A stretch of 64,000 bases of DNA from an uncultured Winogradskyella sp. (GTDB taxonomy: Bacteria; Bacteroidota; Bacteroidia; Flavobacteriales; Flavobacteriaceae), in NCBI RefSeq assembly GCF_947498005.1, contig NZ_CANMIW010000001.1, forward strand, positions 729,131 to 793,130, written 5' to 3'. Below are positions 37,351 to 46,865 of the stretch, piece by piece (within the stretch, counting starts at the first letter, position 1; every line of letters begins with the position of its first letter). Both the position numbers and the translations under genes were made by a program. Under the pieces are notes generated by a model. The model was not told the origin of the DNA, made no database searches, and saw only the letters and a program-made list of their open reading frames with translations.

Positions 37351-38098
37351 AAAATCAAATTATTCGTACGTTGGTATTGCGTTTATTATTTTATTGTTTG
37401 GAATTATTTTTGTGCCTAAAATAATTGATAGAATTAGTGAAGGCGATGTAACAAGAGATGAAAGCCGAAGCGAAGATGTCTCTAATGCTACCATTACAAA
37501 GAAAAGTAAAAGCGACTTAAAATATTTAGAAATCAATGGTGAACCTAAAAAGGTGCCTGCATTTAGTTTTATAAATCAAAACGGTGAAACTATTAGCAAT
37601 AAAGATTATTTAGGTAAAGTTTATGTGGTAGAATTCTTTTATACTACCTGTCCTACCATTTGCCCAATAATGAATAGAAACTTAGTAGAGGTTCAAAATC
37701 AGTTTAAGGATTTAGAGAATTTTGGTTTAGCATCGTTTACTATAACGCCAGAAATAGATACACCAGAAGTGTTAAAGGCTTATGCAGAAAAATATGGAAT
37801 CACAAATACTAATTGGCATTTAATGACAGGTGATGAATCTGAGATTTACAAACTAGCTAATAAAGGTTTTAATCTATACACAGCAAAAGACGAAAGTGTA
37901 GAAGGCGGCTTTGAACACTCCGGAAATTTTGCGCTTATTGATAAAGAAGGTTACATTAGATCTAGGCAAGATAACTTTGGAAATCCAATGATATTTTACA
38001 ATGGTTTAGTACCAGAAGCTGTTGGTGTAGATGAGGATGGAATTCCGCAAGAAATAACAATTTTAAAAGAAGATATTCAAAAATTATTGAACGAGTAA
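37343..38098 (+). CDS. SCO1/SenC-family copper chaperone
   Basis: 251 aa, one membrane anchor (about 9-25) then a periplasmic thioredoxin fold. FFYTTCPTICPIM gives C103 and C107, and H192 in GFEHSGNFALID completes the copper site, so it should load copper into CuA of subunit II. The start overlaps the end of the previous gene and a DUF420 gene follows after 1 nt. With those genes it forms an oxidase assembly operon. Confidence 0.93.
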   Translation: MSKKSNYSYVGIAFIILLFGIIFVPKIIDRISEGDVTRDESRSEDVSNATITKKSKSDLKYLEINGEPKKVPAFSFINQNGETISNKDYLGKVYVVEFFYTTCPTICPIMNRNLVEVQNQFKDLENFGLASFTITPEIDTPEVLKAYAEKYGITNTNWHLMTGDESEIYKLANKGFNLYTAKDESVEGGFEHSGNFALIDKEGYIRSRQDNFGNPMIFYNGLVPEAVGVDEDGIPQEITILKEDIQKLLNE

Positions 38099-38099
38099 T

Positions 38100-38645
38100 A
38101 TGAGTGTAGTAGATATTGAAAAAGAAAAAAAATATAATAAATGGATCATTGCATTATCTGTAATTATCCCTGTAGCCGTTGCTGCTTTATTTGGTATTAA
38201 TCTTCGTGAGTTAGGTTTTGATGTTAAGCCATTAATGTTTTTACCACCAATCTATGCTGTGATTAATGGATTAACAGCCGTTGTTTTAATTTTCGCAGTG
38301 GTAGCAATTAAAAATAAAAATAGAACGCTACACGAGAAGTTAATGAAGTTTGCAATTGTACTCTCAGTATTATTTTTGTTATTATACATAGCGTATCACA
38401 TGACGAGTGATTCTACAAAATTTGGTGGAGAAGGTGCTGTTATGTACATCTATTACTTTATCTTAATTACACATATAGCATTGTCTGTAATAGTAATTCC
38501 ATTTGTTTTAATTACCTATGTAAGAGCGATTACAAATAATATAGAACGTCATAGAAAGATTGCTAAAATTACATTTCCGTTGTGGCTTTATGTTGCTGTA
38601 ACAGGTGTAGTGGTGTATTTAATGATTTCGCCGTATTACGCATAG
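38100..38645 (+). CDS. DUF420 membrane protein (CtaM-like)
   Basis: 181 aa, five membrane helices. Conserved family residues include NGLTAVVLIFAVVAIKNKNRTLHEKLMK and RHRKIAKITFPLWLYVAVTGVVVYLM. DUF420 members such as CtaM act in maturation of heme-copper oxidases, and this one is one base after the SCO gene, which supports the same role here. The N-terminal cytoplasmic part is charged (MSVVDIEKEKKYNKW). Confidence 0.88.
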   Translation: MSVVDIEKEKKYNKWIIALSVIIPVAVAALFGINLRELGFDVKPLMFLPPIYAVINGLTAVVLIFAVVAIKNKNRTLHEKLMKFAIVLSVLFLLLYIAYHMTSDSTKFGGEGAVMYIYYFILITHIALSVIVIPFVLITYVRAITNNIERHRKIAKITFPLWLYVAVTGVVVYLMISPYYA

Positions 38646-38695
38646 TTTACTAATTTGCTAGAGTTATTAATTGGCAGATTTAAAGAACCCTTAAA

Positions 38696-38929
38696 ATGAA
38701 AAACAAATTCATCTACCTCATATTTTCACTTTTCTTTTTTGTGAATACAAATGCGCAATGTGCCATGTGTAGAGCAGTTTTAGAAAGTGGTGAAGATCAA
38801 TCTGCAGCAGAGGGAATAAATGATGGTATTATGTTTTTAATGGCTGTGCCATATATTTTGGTGGCTACACTAGGTTACATCGTTTACAGAAAATTTAATA
38901 AACCTGATAAGTCTAAAAATTTAAGTTAG
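38696..38929 (+). CDS. Small secreted or membrane CxxC protein
   Basis: 77 aa: signal peptide (to TNAQ), then CAMCRAVLES at the mature N-terminus, and one helix (about 45-65, GIMFLMAVPYILVATLGYIVY). A CxxC just outside the membrane and the location behind SCO and DUF420 suggest a copper or redox helper for the oxidase. Such small proteins follow DUF420 in other Flavobacteria, as I recall. No detailed function known. Confidence 0.7.
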   Translation: MKNKFIYLIFSLFFFVNTNAQCAMCRAVLESGEDQSAAEGINDGIMFLMAVPYILVATLGYIVYRKFNKPDKSKNLS

Positions 38930-39076
38930 AAACTGTAACATTTTTGCGTTTGCATAGTCTTAGTTATAACCGTTATATTTAGGGTCTTAACAATTTGTTG
39001 GCATAAAATGACTTAAGTTTTTCTTAAAATTGCAATAGACCAGATTTTTTTTGGACTATAACTAACTAACCAAACT

Positions 39077-39778
39077 ATGATTCAGATAAAAGATTTGCAC
39101 AAATCTTATCACATGGGTAGCAACTCGCTTCATGTGTTAAAAGGTATTAATTTTGATGTAAAAGAAGGTGAGTTAGTTTCAATAATGGGGTCTTCAGGTT
39201 CAGGGAAATCTACGTTATTAAATATACTTGGTATGTTAGACGAAGCAGATGAAGGCCAATACATTCTCGATAATGTTCCTATAAAAAATCTTAACGAAAA
39301 AATAGCAGCTAAATACAGAAATGATTTTCTAGGCTTTATTTTTCAATCATTCAATCTTATAAATTATAAAAGTGCTTTAGACAATGTGTCTATGCCATTA
39401 TACTATAAAGGCGTTAAGCGAAAAGAACGTACTGAAAAAGCGATGCACTATCTCGAAAAAGTAGGTTTGGCACAATGGTCTCATCATTTACCGAGTGAGC
39501 TTTCTGGAGGACAAAAACAACGTGTTGCGATCGCAAGAGCTTTAGCAAGTGACCCTAAGGTTTTATTGGCTGATGAGCCAACAGGAGCCTTAGATACTAA
39601 AACGTCCTACGAGGTTATGGAACTCATTCAAGGTATTAATGATGAAGGGAAAACGATTCTTGTTGTCACTCACGAGGATGATATTGCGCATATGACCAAA
39701 CGTATTGTTAATCTTAAAGATGGATTAATTATAGACGATAGTGTAGTAAATCAAGTTAGAGCTTCAGCACATGTTTGA
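39077..39778 (+). CDS. ABC transporter ATP-binding protein (MacB/LolD type)
   Basis: 233 aa. Walker [10 protein letters not shown] (K44), signature LSGGQKQR, Walker [13 protein letters not shown], and the H-loop VVTHEDD are all intact. It belongs to the MacB/LolD subfamily, which powers mechanotransmission permeases rather than classic import. It precedes two permease genes, an adaptor, TolC and a second adaptor, all in one direction with tiny gaps. It overlaps the first permease by 8 nt. Likely role: efflux of an unknown compound. Confidence 0.93.
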   Translation: MIQIKDLHKSYHMGSNSLHVLKGINFDVKEGELVSIMGSSGSGKSTLLNILGMLDEADEGQYILDNVPIKNLNEKIAAKYRNDFLGFIFQSFNLINYKSALDNVSMPLYYKGVKRKERTEKAMHYLEKVGLAQWSHHLPSELSGGQKQRVAIARALASDPKVLLADEPTGALDTKTSYEVMELIQGINDEGKTILVVTHEDDIAHMTKRIVNLKDGLIIDDSVVNQVRASAHV

Positions 39779-41015
39779 TATAGAACGTTGGCAAGAAATC
39801 TTTGAAACGCTACGTAAAAACAAATTACGTACTTTTTTAACAGGTCTTTCGGTAGCCTCAGGAATTTTTATACTCGTAATTCTTCTTGGATTTAGCGAAG
39901 GAATAGCAAATGGCGTAAAGTCTCAATTTGAACAAGATGCAACTAATAGAGTTTCCGTTTGGACAGGTGTTACTACAAAGGGCTACAAAGGCTTAAATCC
40001 TGGGCGATACATTCAACTGAAAAATTCTAGTTTTGAGGCTGTGAAAAATCAGTATGACGACTATTTAGTATATGGTACAAAAGACTACATGATTTGGGGA
40101 GGAACGGTATCATATAAAAATGAAACCGGAAACTATCGTGTTCGCGGAACAATGCCAGATAACCAATTTATTGAAAACGCTGATATTGGATCTGGTCGCT
40201 TTATTAGTCAGTCAGACATTTTGCAGAGAAAAAAAATAGCTGTTATTGGCAATAAAATGAAGAAAGATCTTTTTAAAGATGAAGATCCTATAAATAAAAA
40301 CATTCAAGTGTATGGAATGAATTTTAAAGTCGTTGGTGTTTTCTTTGATCCAGGAGGCGATAGAGAAGAAAGCCAAGTCTATATTCCTGTATCTACAGCA
40401 CAAGCGGTTTTTAATGGTGGAGAAGACATCAGAAATATGGCTTTTACCGTAAAAATGGCAGATGATTTTGATGAGGCCGTAGCGATGTCTAATGCTATTG
40501 CTTTAGGAATAGAACAAAAAATAAAAGAAATCCATACCGTAGCACCAGATGATGTAAGTGCAGTTAGAGTTAGAAATACGTTAGAACAAGCTGAGAAAAT
40601 ATACTCGCTAGTCGCTACTATAAAAGCTGTATTTTGGTTTGTAGGTATAGGAACTATTATAGCTGGTATTGTAGGTGTAGGCAACATAATGTTAATTATA
40701 GTAAAAGAACGAACTAAGGAAATAGGCATACGAAAGGCGTTAGGAGCTCTACCAATGTCTATTGTTGGTATGATATTACAAGAAGCTGTTTTTGTAACAA
40801 TGTTTTCAGGATTGTTTGGATTAATTCTAGGACTTGGATTGTTAGAATTGGTTGGTCCTCAGATAGAAAGTGATTTTATAAAGTATCCACAAGTAGATTT
40901 CAATATTGCAATTACAACAGTATTTTTATTAGTACTTGCAGGTGCGTTAGCGGGATTCATACCTGCTTATAGAGCGGCAATGATTAAACCAATAGATGCA
41001 TTAAGAGACGAATAA
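39771..41015 (+). CDS. MacB-type ABC permease 1
   Basis: 414 aa. The standard layout is one N-terminal helix (about 18-40), a periplasmic MacB_PCD domain (about 45-265) and an FtsX domain with three C-terminal helices (about 283-405). The ERTKEIGIRKALGA motif contacts the ATPase. It starts inside the end of the ATPase gene and precedes a second, related permease by 1 nt, so the working pump is likely a heterodimer. Confidence 0.92.
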   Translation: MFDIERWQEIFETLRKNKLRTFLTGLSVASGIFILVILLGFSEGIANGVKSQFEQDATNRVSVWTGVTTKGYKGLNPGRYIQLKNSSFEAVKNQYDDYLVYGTKDYMIWGGTVSYKNETGNYRVRGTMPDNQFIENADIGSGRFISQSDILQRKKIAVIGNKMKKDLFKDEDPINKNIQVYGMNFKVVGVFFDPGGDREESQVYIPVSTAQAVFNGGEDIRNMAFTVKMADDFDEAVAMSNAIALGIEQKIKEIHTVAPDDVSAVRVRNTLEQAEKIYSLVATIKAVFWFVGIGTIIAGIVGVGNIMLIIVKERTKEIGIRKALGALPMSIVGMILQEAVFVTMFSGLFGLILGLGLLELVGPQIESDFIKYPQVDFNIAITTVFLLVLAGALAGFIPAYRAAMIKPIDALRDE

Positions 41016-41016
41016 T

Positions 41017-42276
41017 ATGTTTAGTAGAGACCGTTGGGATGAAATATTAGAAGCGCTAAATGCTAATAAATTTAGAACGTTTTTAACTGCGTTTGGAGTT
41101 TTTTGGGGCATAACCATATTAGTTTTATTGTTGGCATTAACCAATGGGCTTAAAAATGGTGTAACAGCAGATTTTGGGAATTTTGCAACCAACTCCATGT
41201 TTATGTGGACTCAAGGTACTTCAAAACCTTACAAAGGTTTACCAAAAGGCCGTTACTTTAATTATAAAATTGGCGATGTTGCAGCTATAAAATCAGAATT
41301 TCCAGATATAAAATATGTATCGCCTAGAAACCAGTTAGGTGGCTATAATGGAGCAAACAATGTGACAAGAGGTACAAAAACTGGAGCTTACGAAATTTAT
41401 GGAGACTATCCTGAATATATAAAGCAACAACCTATGGATATTATTCAAGGCCGTTTTATAAGTTATTCAGATATCAATGCAAAACGTAAAGTTTGTGTCA
41501 TTGGCACAGGAGTAGAAAATGGGCTATATGATAAAGGGGAAGATGTTTTAGGGACATATATAAAAGTAAATGGCGTAAATTTTCTAGTTGTTGGTACTTT
41601 TAAAATGAGTAATAGCCAAGGTGATGGTGAGCAAGATGCGAGTACAATTTACATGCCTTTTACAACTTTTGGTCAAGCATTTAATAGAGGCGAAAGCGTA
41701 GGCTGGATGGCAATTACAGCTGAAGATGGTGTAAGTATTACAACCTTAAAAGATCAGATTTTCACTTTAATGAAGTCTAGGCATAAAGTAGATCCTACAG
41801 ATGAAAGGGCTATTGGTCATTTTGATTTGTCAGAACAATTTGAACGTGTAAATGGGCTATTCACAATACTTTCCTTTGTAGGTTATTTTGTTGGCGCATT
41901 AGTTTTAATGTCTGGTATCATTGGTATAAGTAATATAATGCTCATTGTTGTAAAGGAACGCACCAAAGAAATAGGTGTAAGACGTGCATTGGGCGCGAGT
42001 CCTTGGACTATAAAATCACAAATTTTACAAGAAAGTTTAATACTAACAATACTGTCTGGTATGGTTGGAATTTCGTTTGCAGCTTTAGTCATTTGGGTAA
42101 TGAATACCATTTTAGATAATGCTGGTCCAGTAGATAATTTTGCCAATCCTAGTGTGAGTATGCAAGTTGTATTTACAGCGCTAATAATACTCGTAGTGTC
42201 TGGCGTATTAGCAGGATTAATACCAGCCAATAGCGCAACAAAAATGAAACCAGTTGACGCGTTAAGAATAGAATAA
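41017..42276 (+). CDS. MacB-type ABC permease 2
   Basis: 419 aa, paralogue of the previous gene with the same plan: N-terminal helix, MacB_PCD periplasmic domain, FtsX domain with ERTKEIGVRRALGAS. The two share the RWxEIxExLxxNKxRTFLT start. It lies 20 nt before an adaptor gene. The paired permeases arose by duplication and probably form one transporter. Confidence 0.92.
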   Translation: MFSRDRWDEILEALNANKFRTFLTAFGVFWGITILVLLLALTNGLKNGVTADFGNFATNSMFMWTQGTSKPYKGLPKGRYFNYKIGDVAAIKSEFPDIKYVSPRNQLGGYNGANNVTRGTKTGAYEIYGDYPEYIKQQPMDIIQGRFISYSDINAKRKVCVIGTGVENGLYDKGEDVLGTYIKVNGVNFLVVGTFKMSNSQGDGEQDASTIYMPFTTFGQAFNRGESVGWMAITAEDGVSITTLKDQIFTLMKSRHKVDPTDERAIGHFDLSEQFERVNGLFTILSFVGYFVGALVLMSGIIGISNIMLIVVKERTKEIGVRRALGASPWTIKSQILQESLILTILSGMVGISFAALVIWVMNTILDNAGPVDNFANPSVSMQVVFTALIILVVSGVLAGLIPANSATKMKPVDALRIE

Positions 42277-42296
42277 ATTTATATCAATCAATAATC

Positions 42297-43457
42297 ATGA
42301 AAAGAACTAAAACCGTAATCTTACTAATATTAATTGTTGTTGTATTTGGAGCTGCCTTATTTTATTTGTGGCAGAAGAATCAAGAAAACCCAATCACGTA
42401 TACTTCAGAAACACCAACTGAAGAAACTATTATTGTAAAGACAGTGGCAACAGGAAGTATTGTGCCGAAGGAAGAAATATTAATTAAGCCAAATATTTCT
42501 GGTGTGATTGAAGAGGTGTTTATAGAAGCTGGCGAATATGTAAAACAAGGTGATTTAATTGCTCAAATTAAAGTTATACCAAATGCTTCGAGCTTAACAA
42601 GTGCAAAAAATAATATTGCGACTAACCAAACGGCATTACAAACAGCAAAGATTAATTTACAAACACAGCAATCTAATTACGATAGGCAAAAAGCTTTATT
42701 TGATAAAGGTGTAATATCTGCGAATGATTTTGAAGGTGTAAAGAATTCATATTTACAAACAAAACAAAGCGTTGAGCAAGCCAAAATTAATGTCAATTCA
42801 GCAAATCAGAATTACGATATTATAAAAACAGGAACGACTTCAGGATTGGGTAACATAGCTCAAACTCAAGTCAGAGCTACAGTTTCTGGTATGGTATTAG
42901 ACGTTCCGGTAAAAGCAGGTAACCAAGTTATCGAAGCTAATAATTTTAACGAAGGAACCTCAATAGCATCTTTAGCAGATGTACAACAAATGATTTTTGA
43001 AGGTAAAGTAGACGAAAGTGAAGTTGGTAAAATAAAAGAAGGTTTGCCATTAGAGATAACAGTTGGAGCCATTGAAGATAAAAAATTTGATGCTATTTTA
43101 GATTATATTGCGCCAAAAGGTGTCGCGGAAAATGGTGCTATTCAATTTGAAATAAAAGGCTCTCTTAAAAAAATCGATTCTACATTTATTAGAGCAGGTT
43201 TAAGTGCCAACGCATCTATTATTTTAGAAAAAGCAGAAAAAGTTTTAGCAATAAAGGAAGCACTAGTTCAATATGATAAAGATACTCAAAAGCCTTACGT
43301 AGAGATTGAAGTTGGAGATCAAAAATTCGATAGAAAAGACGTAGAGTTAGGCGTAAGTGATGGCATTTTTGTTGAAGTGAAAAGTGGTATCACTAAAGAC
43401 GATAAAATAAAGGTTTGGAATCAAATACAAGGTATTCCAAAATACGCTCAAGAATAA
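42297..43457 (+). CDS. Periplasmic efflux adaptor (MacA/RND MFP type) 1
   Basis: 386 aa. One N-terminal helix (about 5-23), a barrel-sandwich domain split around a coiled coil (GVIEEVFIEAGEYVKQGDLI near 64-83 and ATVSGMVLDVPVKAGNQVIE near 196-215), alpha-hairpin of about 100 residues with FDKGVISANDFE, and a beta-barrel C-terminal part. It should link the permeases to TolC. A second adaptor lies at 44833. Confidence 0.9.
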   Translation: MKRTKTVILLILIVVVFGAALFYLWQKNQENPITYTSETPTEETIIVKTVATGSIVPKEEILIKPNISGVIEEVFIEAGEYVKQGDLIAQIKVIPNASSLTSAKNNIATNQTALQTAKINLQTQQSNYDRQKALFDKGVISANDFEGVKNSYLQTKQSVEQAKINVNSANQNYDIIKTGTTSGLGNIAQTQVRATVSGMVLDVPVKAGNQVIEANNFNEGTSIASLADVQQMIFEGKVDESEVGKIKEGLPLEITVGAIEDKKFDAILDYIAPKGVAENGAIQFEIKGSLKKIDSTFIRAGLSANASIILEKAEKVLAIKEALVQYDKDTQKPYVEIEVGDQKFDRKDVELGVSDGIFVEVKSGITKDDKIKVWNQIQGIPKYAQE

Positions 43458-43507
43458 ATTACATTAATTGTGTAACACTTTAAGTTTTATATAGACAAAT
43501 AAGCATC

Positions 43508-44830
43508 ATGAAAAAATCAATCGTAATAATTTTAATTCTTTGTGGCGTTTTTGCACAAGCACAAAATAAAAAATGGACGCTCAAGGAATGTGTAGAATAT
43601 GCGCTAAAAAATAATATTTCAGTTAAGCAAAGCGAGTTAGATTTGTTAGCTACTGACATAGAAAAATTAACTGCCGTTGGTAATTTTTTACCAAGTATCA
43701 ATGCAAGCGGTAGTGTTTCAAAAAACACAGGTTTGAGTTTTGATCCTACAACAGGAAATTCATCTACAACGACGTTTCTCTCTTCTTCTGCCAGTGTGAA
43801 TTTAGGGTATAATTTATTTGACGGTTTGCAGAATATTAGACAAGTACAGCGCGCCGAAATTTCAAAGTTAGCGGCTCAATATAGTTTGTCAAAAATGAAA
43901 GATGACATTTCGCTTTTTGTTGCAAATGGCTATATCACAGTAATTTTAAACAAAGCGAATTTAGAAGTTTTAAAATCTCAAAATGCTGTAACTCAAGAGC
44001 AAATTGAGCGTACAACTCAATTAGTAGAAGCAGGATCTTTACCTCGAGGTGATCTTTTAGAAATTCAAGCTACAGATGCTACAGAAAAGCAAAATATTGT
44101 AAATGCAGAAAATACAATTCAGATTTCATTAATAAACTTAGCACAGTTATTATTAATTAAGGACTATGAGAATTTTGATATTGAAGATGAAGGTTATGAT
44201 ATTGTAGATGAAGGTATTTCTAATAAATCGGCTACTGAAATTATAGAAAATGCTAAAGCCAATAGATCTGAAATTAAAATAGCAGAACAATCTGTTGCAT
44301 TAGCAGAGAAAGATATTCAAATAGCTAAGGGATCTTATTGGCCAACATTGAGAGCTTTTTTAGGATATGATACAAGATATACTGATGCAAGCGCAATACC
44401 ATTTAATGAGCAGATCTATTTAAATGATGGTATTGGTTATGGATTAAGTCTTAATATTCCTATTTTAAATGGATTTTCTGTTAAAGGAAGTGTACAGCGA
44501 AGTAAAATTAATTTGAAGCGTGCAGAATATCAATTAGAGCAAGAAGAATTAAATTTAGAATCTACAGTATATCAAGCCTATGTTGATGCTAAAGGTGCTT
44601 TAAAATCATTTGAAGCTGCAACAAAATCATTAGAGTCACAAGCATTGGCTTATGATTATGCAAAAGAGCGATATGATGTTGGTTTAACAAATGCCTTTGA
44701 TTTTAGTCAATCTAAACAGCGATTTGATAATGCAAAAATTCAAGTCAACCAGGCAAAATATGATTATATTTTTAAGTTGAAGGTTCTGGAATTGTATTTC
44801 GGAATTCCTGCAACTGAATTAAAGTTTTAA
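43508..44830 (+). CDS. TolC-family outer-membrane efflux protein
   Basis: 440 aa. A signal peptide ends FAQAQN. The WTLKECVEYALKNNISVKQSELDL start and repeated long helices (KQRFDNAKIQVNQAKYDYIFKLKVLELYFG) fit a trimeric TolC channel with two OEP repeats. It lies between the two adaptor genes, so both may dock to it. It may also serve other exporters, such as the C39/HlyD system at 11233-14828, which has no outer-membrane channel of its own. Confidence 0.93.
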   Translation: MKKSIVIILILCGVFAQAQNKKWTLKECVEYALKNNISVKQSELDLLATDIEKLTAVGNFLPSINASGSVSKNTGLSFDPTTGNSSTTTFLSSSASVNLGYNLFDGLQNIRQVQRAEISKLAAQYSLSKMKDDISLFVANGYITVILNKANLEVLKSQNAVTQEQIERTTQLVEAGSLPRGDLLEIQATDATEKQNIVNAENTIQISLINLAQLLLIKDYENFDIEDEGYDIVDEGISNKSATEIIENAKANRSEIKIAEQSVALAEKDIQIAKGSYWPTLRAFLGYDTRYTDASAIPFNEQIYLNDGIGYGLSLNIPILNGFSVKGSVQRSKINLKRAEYQLEQEELNLESTVYQAYVDAKGALKSFEAATKSLESQALAYDYAKERYDVGLTNAFDFSQSKQRFDNAKIQVNQAKYDYIFKLKVLELYFGIPATELKF

Positions 44831-44832
44831 TT

Positions 44833-46143
44833 ATGAGTAAGAATGTAAAAATAATATTAGTAGTTGTAGTTGTTTTGCTTTTAGGTTTATTAGCAGGATC
44901 TAAAATGGGCTTGTTTGGTAAAAAAGGCAATTTTAAAGCAGTTACAGAAAAAGAGGTAACACTTAGAGATATTATAGAAACCGTATCTGCAACTGGAAAA
45001 ATTCAGCCAGAAGTTGAAGTGAAAATCTCTTCAGAAGTTTCTGGTGAAATACTAGAGCTTCCTTTTAAAGAAGGGCAAGAAGTTAAAAAAGGAGATTTAT
45101 TGGTGCGTGTCAATCCAGATTTAATTCAATCTGCAGTGAGTCGTTCTCAGGCATCTTACCAAAATGTAAGAGCAGGTTTGGAACAAGCTGAAGCAAACTT
45201 AAAGCAATCTAAGGCAGACTATGATAGAAACAAAACACTTTTTGATAAAGGTGTAATTTCTAAAGCAGATTGGGACCGTTCTATAGCTACATATGAAACA
45301 GCAGTTGCTGGTAAAAACTCAGCGTATTATAATGTGCAAAGTGCGGCCGCAACTGTAAATGAGGCTAAAGATAATTTAAATAGAACTACAATTTATGCGC
45401 CGATGAGTGGGACTATTTCCCGTTTAAACGTGGAGTTAGGAGAACGTGTAGTAGGAACTCAGCAAATGGCAGGAACCGAGATTTTACGAGTCGCTAACTT
45501 AAACAATATGGAAGTTGAAGTTGATGTTAACGAAAATGATATTGTAAAAGTAAATATTGGTGATTCTACAATTGTTGAAGTAGATGCATATTTAAAGAAA
45601 GAATTTAAGGGTATTGTAACAGAAATTGCAAATTCAGCAGAAGGAACTTTAACAGCAGATCAGGTGACTAATTTTAAAGTAAAAGTTAGAATTATTGAAG
45701 AGTCTTATAAAGAATTAACTGAAGGTAAACCTGAAACATATTCGCCATTTAGACCTGGAATGACAGCTACAGTAGATATTATAACTAAAAAACAAAGCGA
45801 TGCTATTTCGGTGCCAATTAGTGCTATTGTTATAAAATCGGATACAAGTTCTACTAAAAAACCTTTTGATAAAATGACTGAGGTTAATACAGGTGATTCT
45901 GCTGATGAAGAAGAAAAATTTGAATGTGTCTTTGTCAATAATAATGGAAAAGCAAAGTTAAAAGTTGTGACTACCGGAATTCAAGATGATACAAATATTG
46001 AAATTATTTCGGGCTTAAGTAAAGATGATAAAATAATCACAGGACCATATAACATGGTGTCTAAAAACTTGAATCCTGGGGATTTACTAGAAATAACAAA
46101 TAAGAAATCCGAAGGCAGTTCTGAGAAGCGTTCTGAAGAATAA
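44833..46143 (+). CDS. Periplasmic efflux adaptor 2 (HlyD/RND MFP type)
   Basis: 436 aa, homologous to the adaptor at 42297: helix (about 5-24), GEILELPFKEGQEVKKGDLLVRV lipoyl half, coiled coil with FDKGVISKADWD, second lipoyl half APMSGTISRLNVELGERV, and a C-terminal barrel with a longer Ser/Asp-rich segment (about 335-360). It starts 2 nt after the TolC stop and ends the efflux operon. Two adaptors in one operon are unusual; one may pair with an RND or ABC pump elsewhere. Confidence 0.9.
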   Translation: MSKNVKIILVVVVVLLLGLLAGSKMGLFGKKGNFKAVTEKEVTLRDIIETVSATGKIQPEVEVKISSEVSGEILELPFKEGQEVKKGDLLVRVNPDLIQSAVSRSQASYQNVRAGLEQAEANLKQSKADYDRNKTLFDKGVISKADWDRSIATYETAVAGKNSAYYNVQSAAATVNEAKDNLNRTTIYAPMSGTISRLNVELGERVVGTQQMAGTEILRVANLNNMEVEVDVNENDIVKVNIGDSTIVEVDAYLKKEFKGIVTEIANSAEGTLTADQVTNFKVKVRIIEESYKELTEGKPETYSPFRPGMTATVDIITKKQSDAISVPISAIVIKSDTSSTKKPFDKMTEVNTGDSADEEEKFECVFVNNNGKAKLKVVTTGIQDDTNIEIISGLSKDDKIITGPYNMVSKNLNPGDLLEITNKKSEGSSEKRSEE

Positions 46144-46193
46144 TTTATTATTATTGTAATCTAGATAGTTTACCAACAACCAATACAACTAAC

Positions 46194-46865
46194 ATGGCAT
46201 TAGTGCTAAATATAGAAACGGCAACTACCAATTGTTCAGTCTCTCTTTCTAAGGATGGAGAGACTTTAGTTTTAAAAGAAGATAATAGTCTAGGCTATTC
46301 ACATGCAGAAACTTTGCATGTCTTTATTGATGAGGTTTTTAAAATAGCAAAACTAAATCCTTCAGATATAGATGCAGTATCAGTTAGTAAAGGACCAGGT
46401 TCTTATACAGGTTTACGTATTGGTGTGTCTTCTGCAAAAGGTTTGTGTTTTGCTTTAAATAAACCTTTGATATCAATTTCTACATTAGAGAGTTTAGCCA
46501 ATCAAGTGAAAATCGATGATGGTTTAATAATACCAATGTTAGATGCAAGACGAATGGAAGTATATTCGGCTATTTATAATCAGGATTTAGAATTGGTAAG
46601 AGAAATTAAAGCAGAAATACTTGATGAAAATAGTTATTCTGAACGTCTTGAAAAGCAGAAAGTGTATTTTATAGGGAACGGTGTTCAGAAAACAAAAGCG
46701 CTTATTAAACATCCTAATGCTGTTTTTATAGAAGGTAAACTACCTTCAGCTAATGAAATGTCTTTACTCGCCGAAATAAAGCATCAAAAAAGCGACACCG
46801 AAGATGTCGCTTATTTTGAACCTTATTATTTAAAGGATTTTGTAGCTTTAAAAAAGAAGAAATAA
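46194..46865 (+). CDS. tsaB: tRNA threonylcarbamoyladenosine synthesis protein TsaB
   Basis: 223 aa ASKHA-fold protein that with TsaD and TsaE makes t6A37 in tRNA. N-terminal LVLNIETATTNCSVSLSKDGETL and the GPGSYTGLRIGVSSAKGL loop are typical, ending with YFEPYYLKDFV. It is the last plus-strand gene before a minus-strand block and ends adjacent to the mscS-like stop at 46866. A terminator hairpin for the opposite strand lies within its last codons (46790-46812). Confidence 0.95.
   Translation: MALVLNIETATTNCSVSLSKDGETLVLKEDNSLGYSHAETLHVFIDEVFKIAKLNPSDIDAVSVSKGPGSYTGLRIGVSSAKGLCFALNKPLISISTLESLANQVKIDDGLIIPMLDARRMEVYSAIYNQDLELVREIKAEILDENSYSERLEKQKVYFIGNGVQKTKALIKHPNAVFIEGKLPSANEMSLLAEIKHQKSDTEDVAYFEPYYLKDFVALKKKK
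46790..46812 (-). terminator. Terminator of mscS-like gene embedded in tsaB coding sequence
   Basis: AAGCGACA (46790-46797) and TGTCGCTT (46805-46812) are perfect inverted repeats. Read on the minus strand, the top holds C-TTCG-G, a stable tetraloop, and the stem is followed by a T-run (CTTTTTTG). It lies 54 nt past the minus-strand stop at 46866. On the plus strand it ends in TTATTTT and may also work weakly. Confidence 0.7.
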
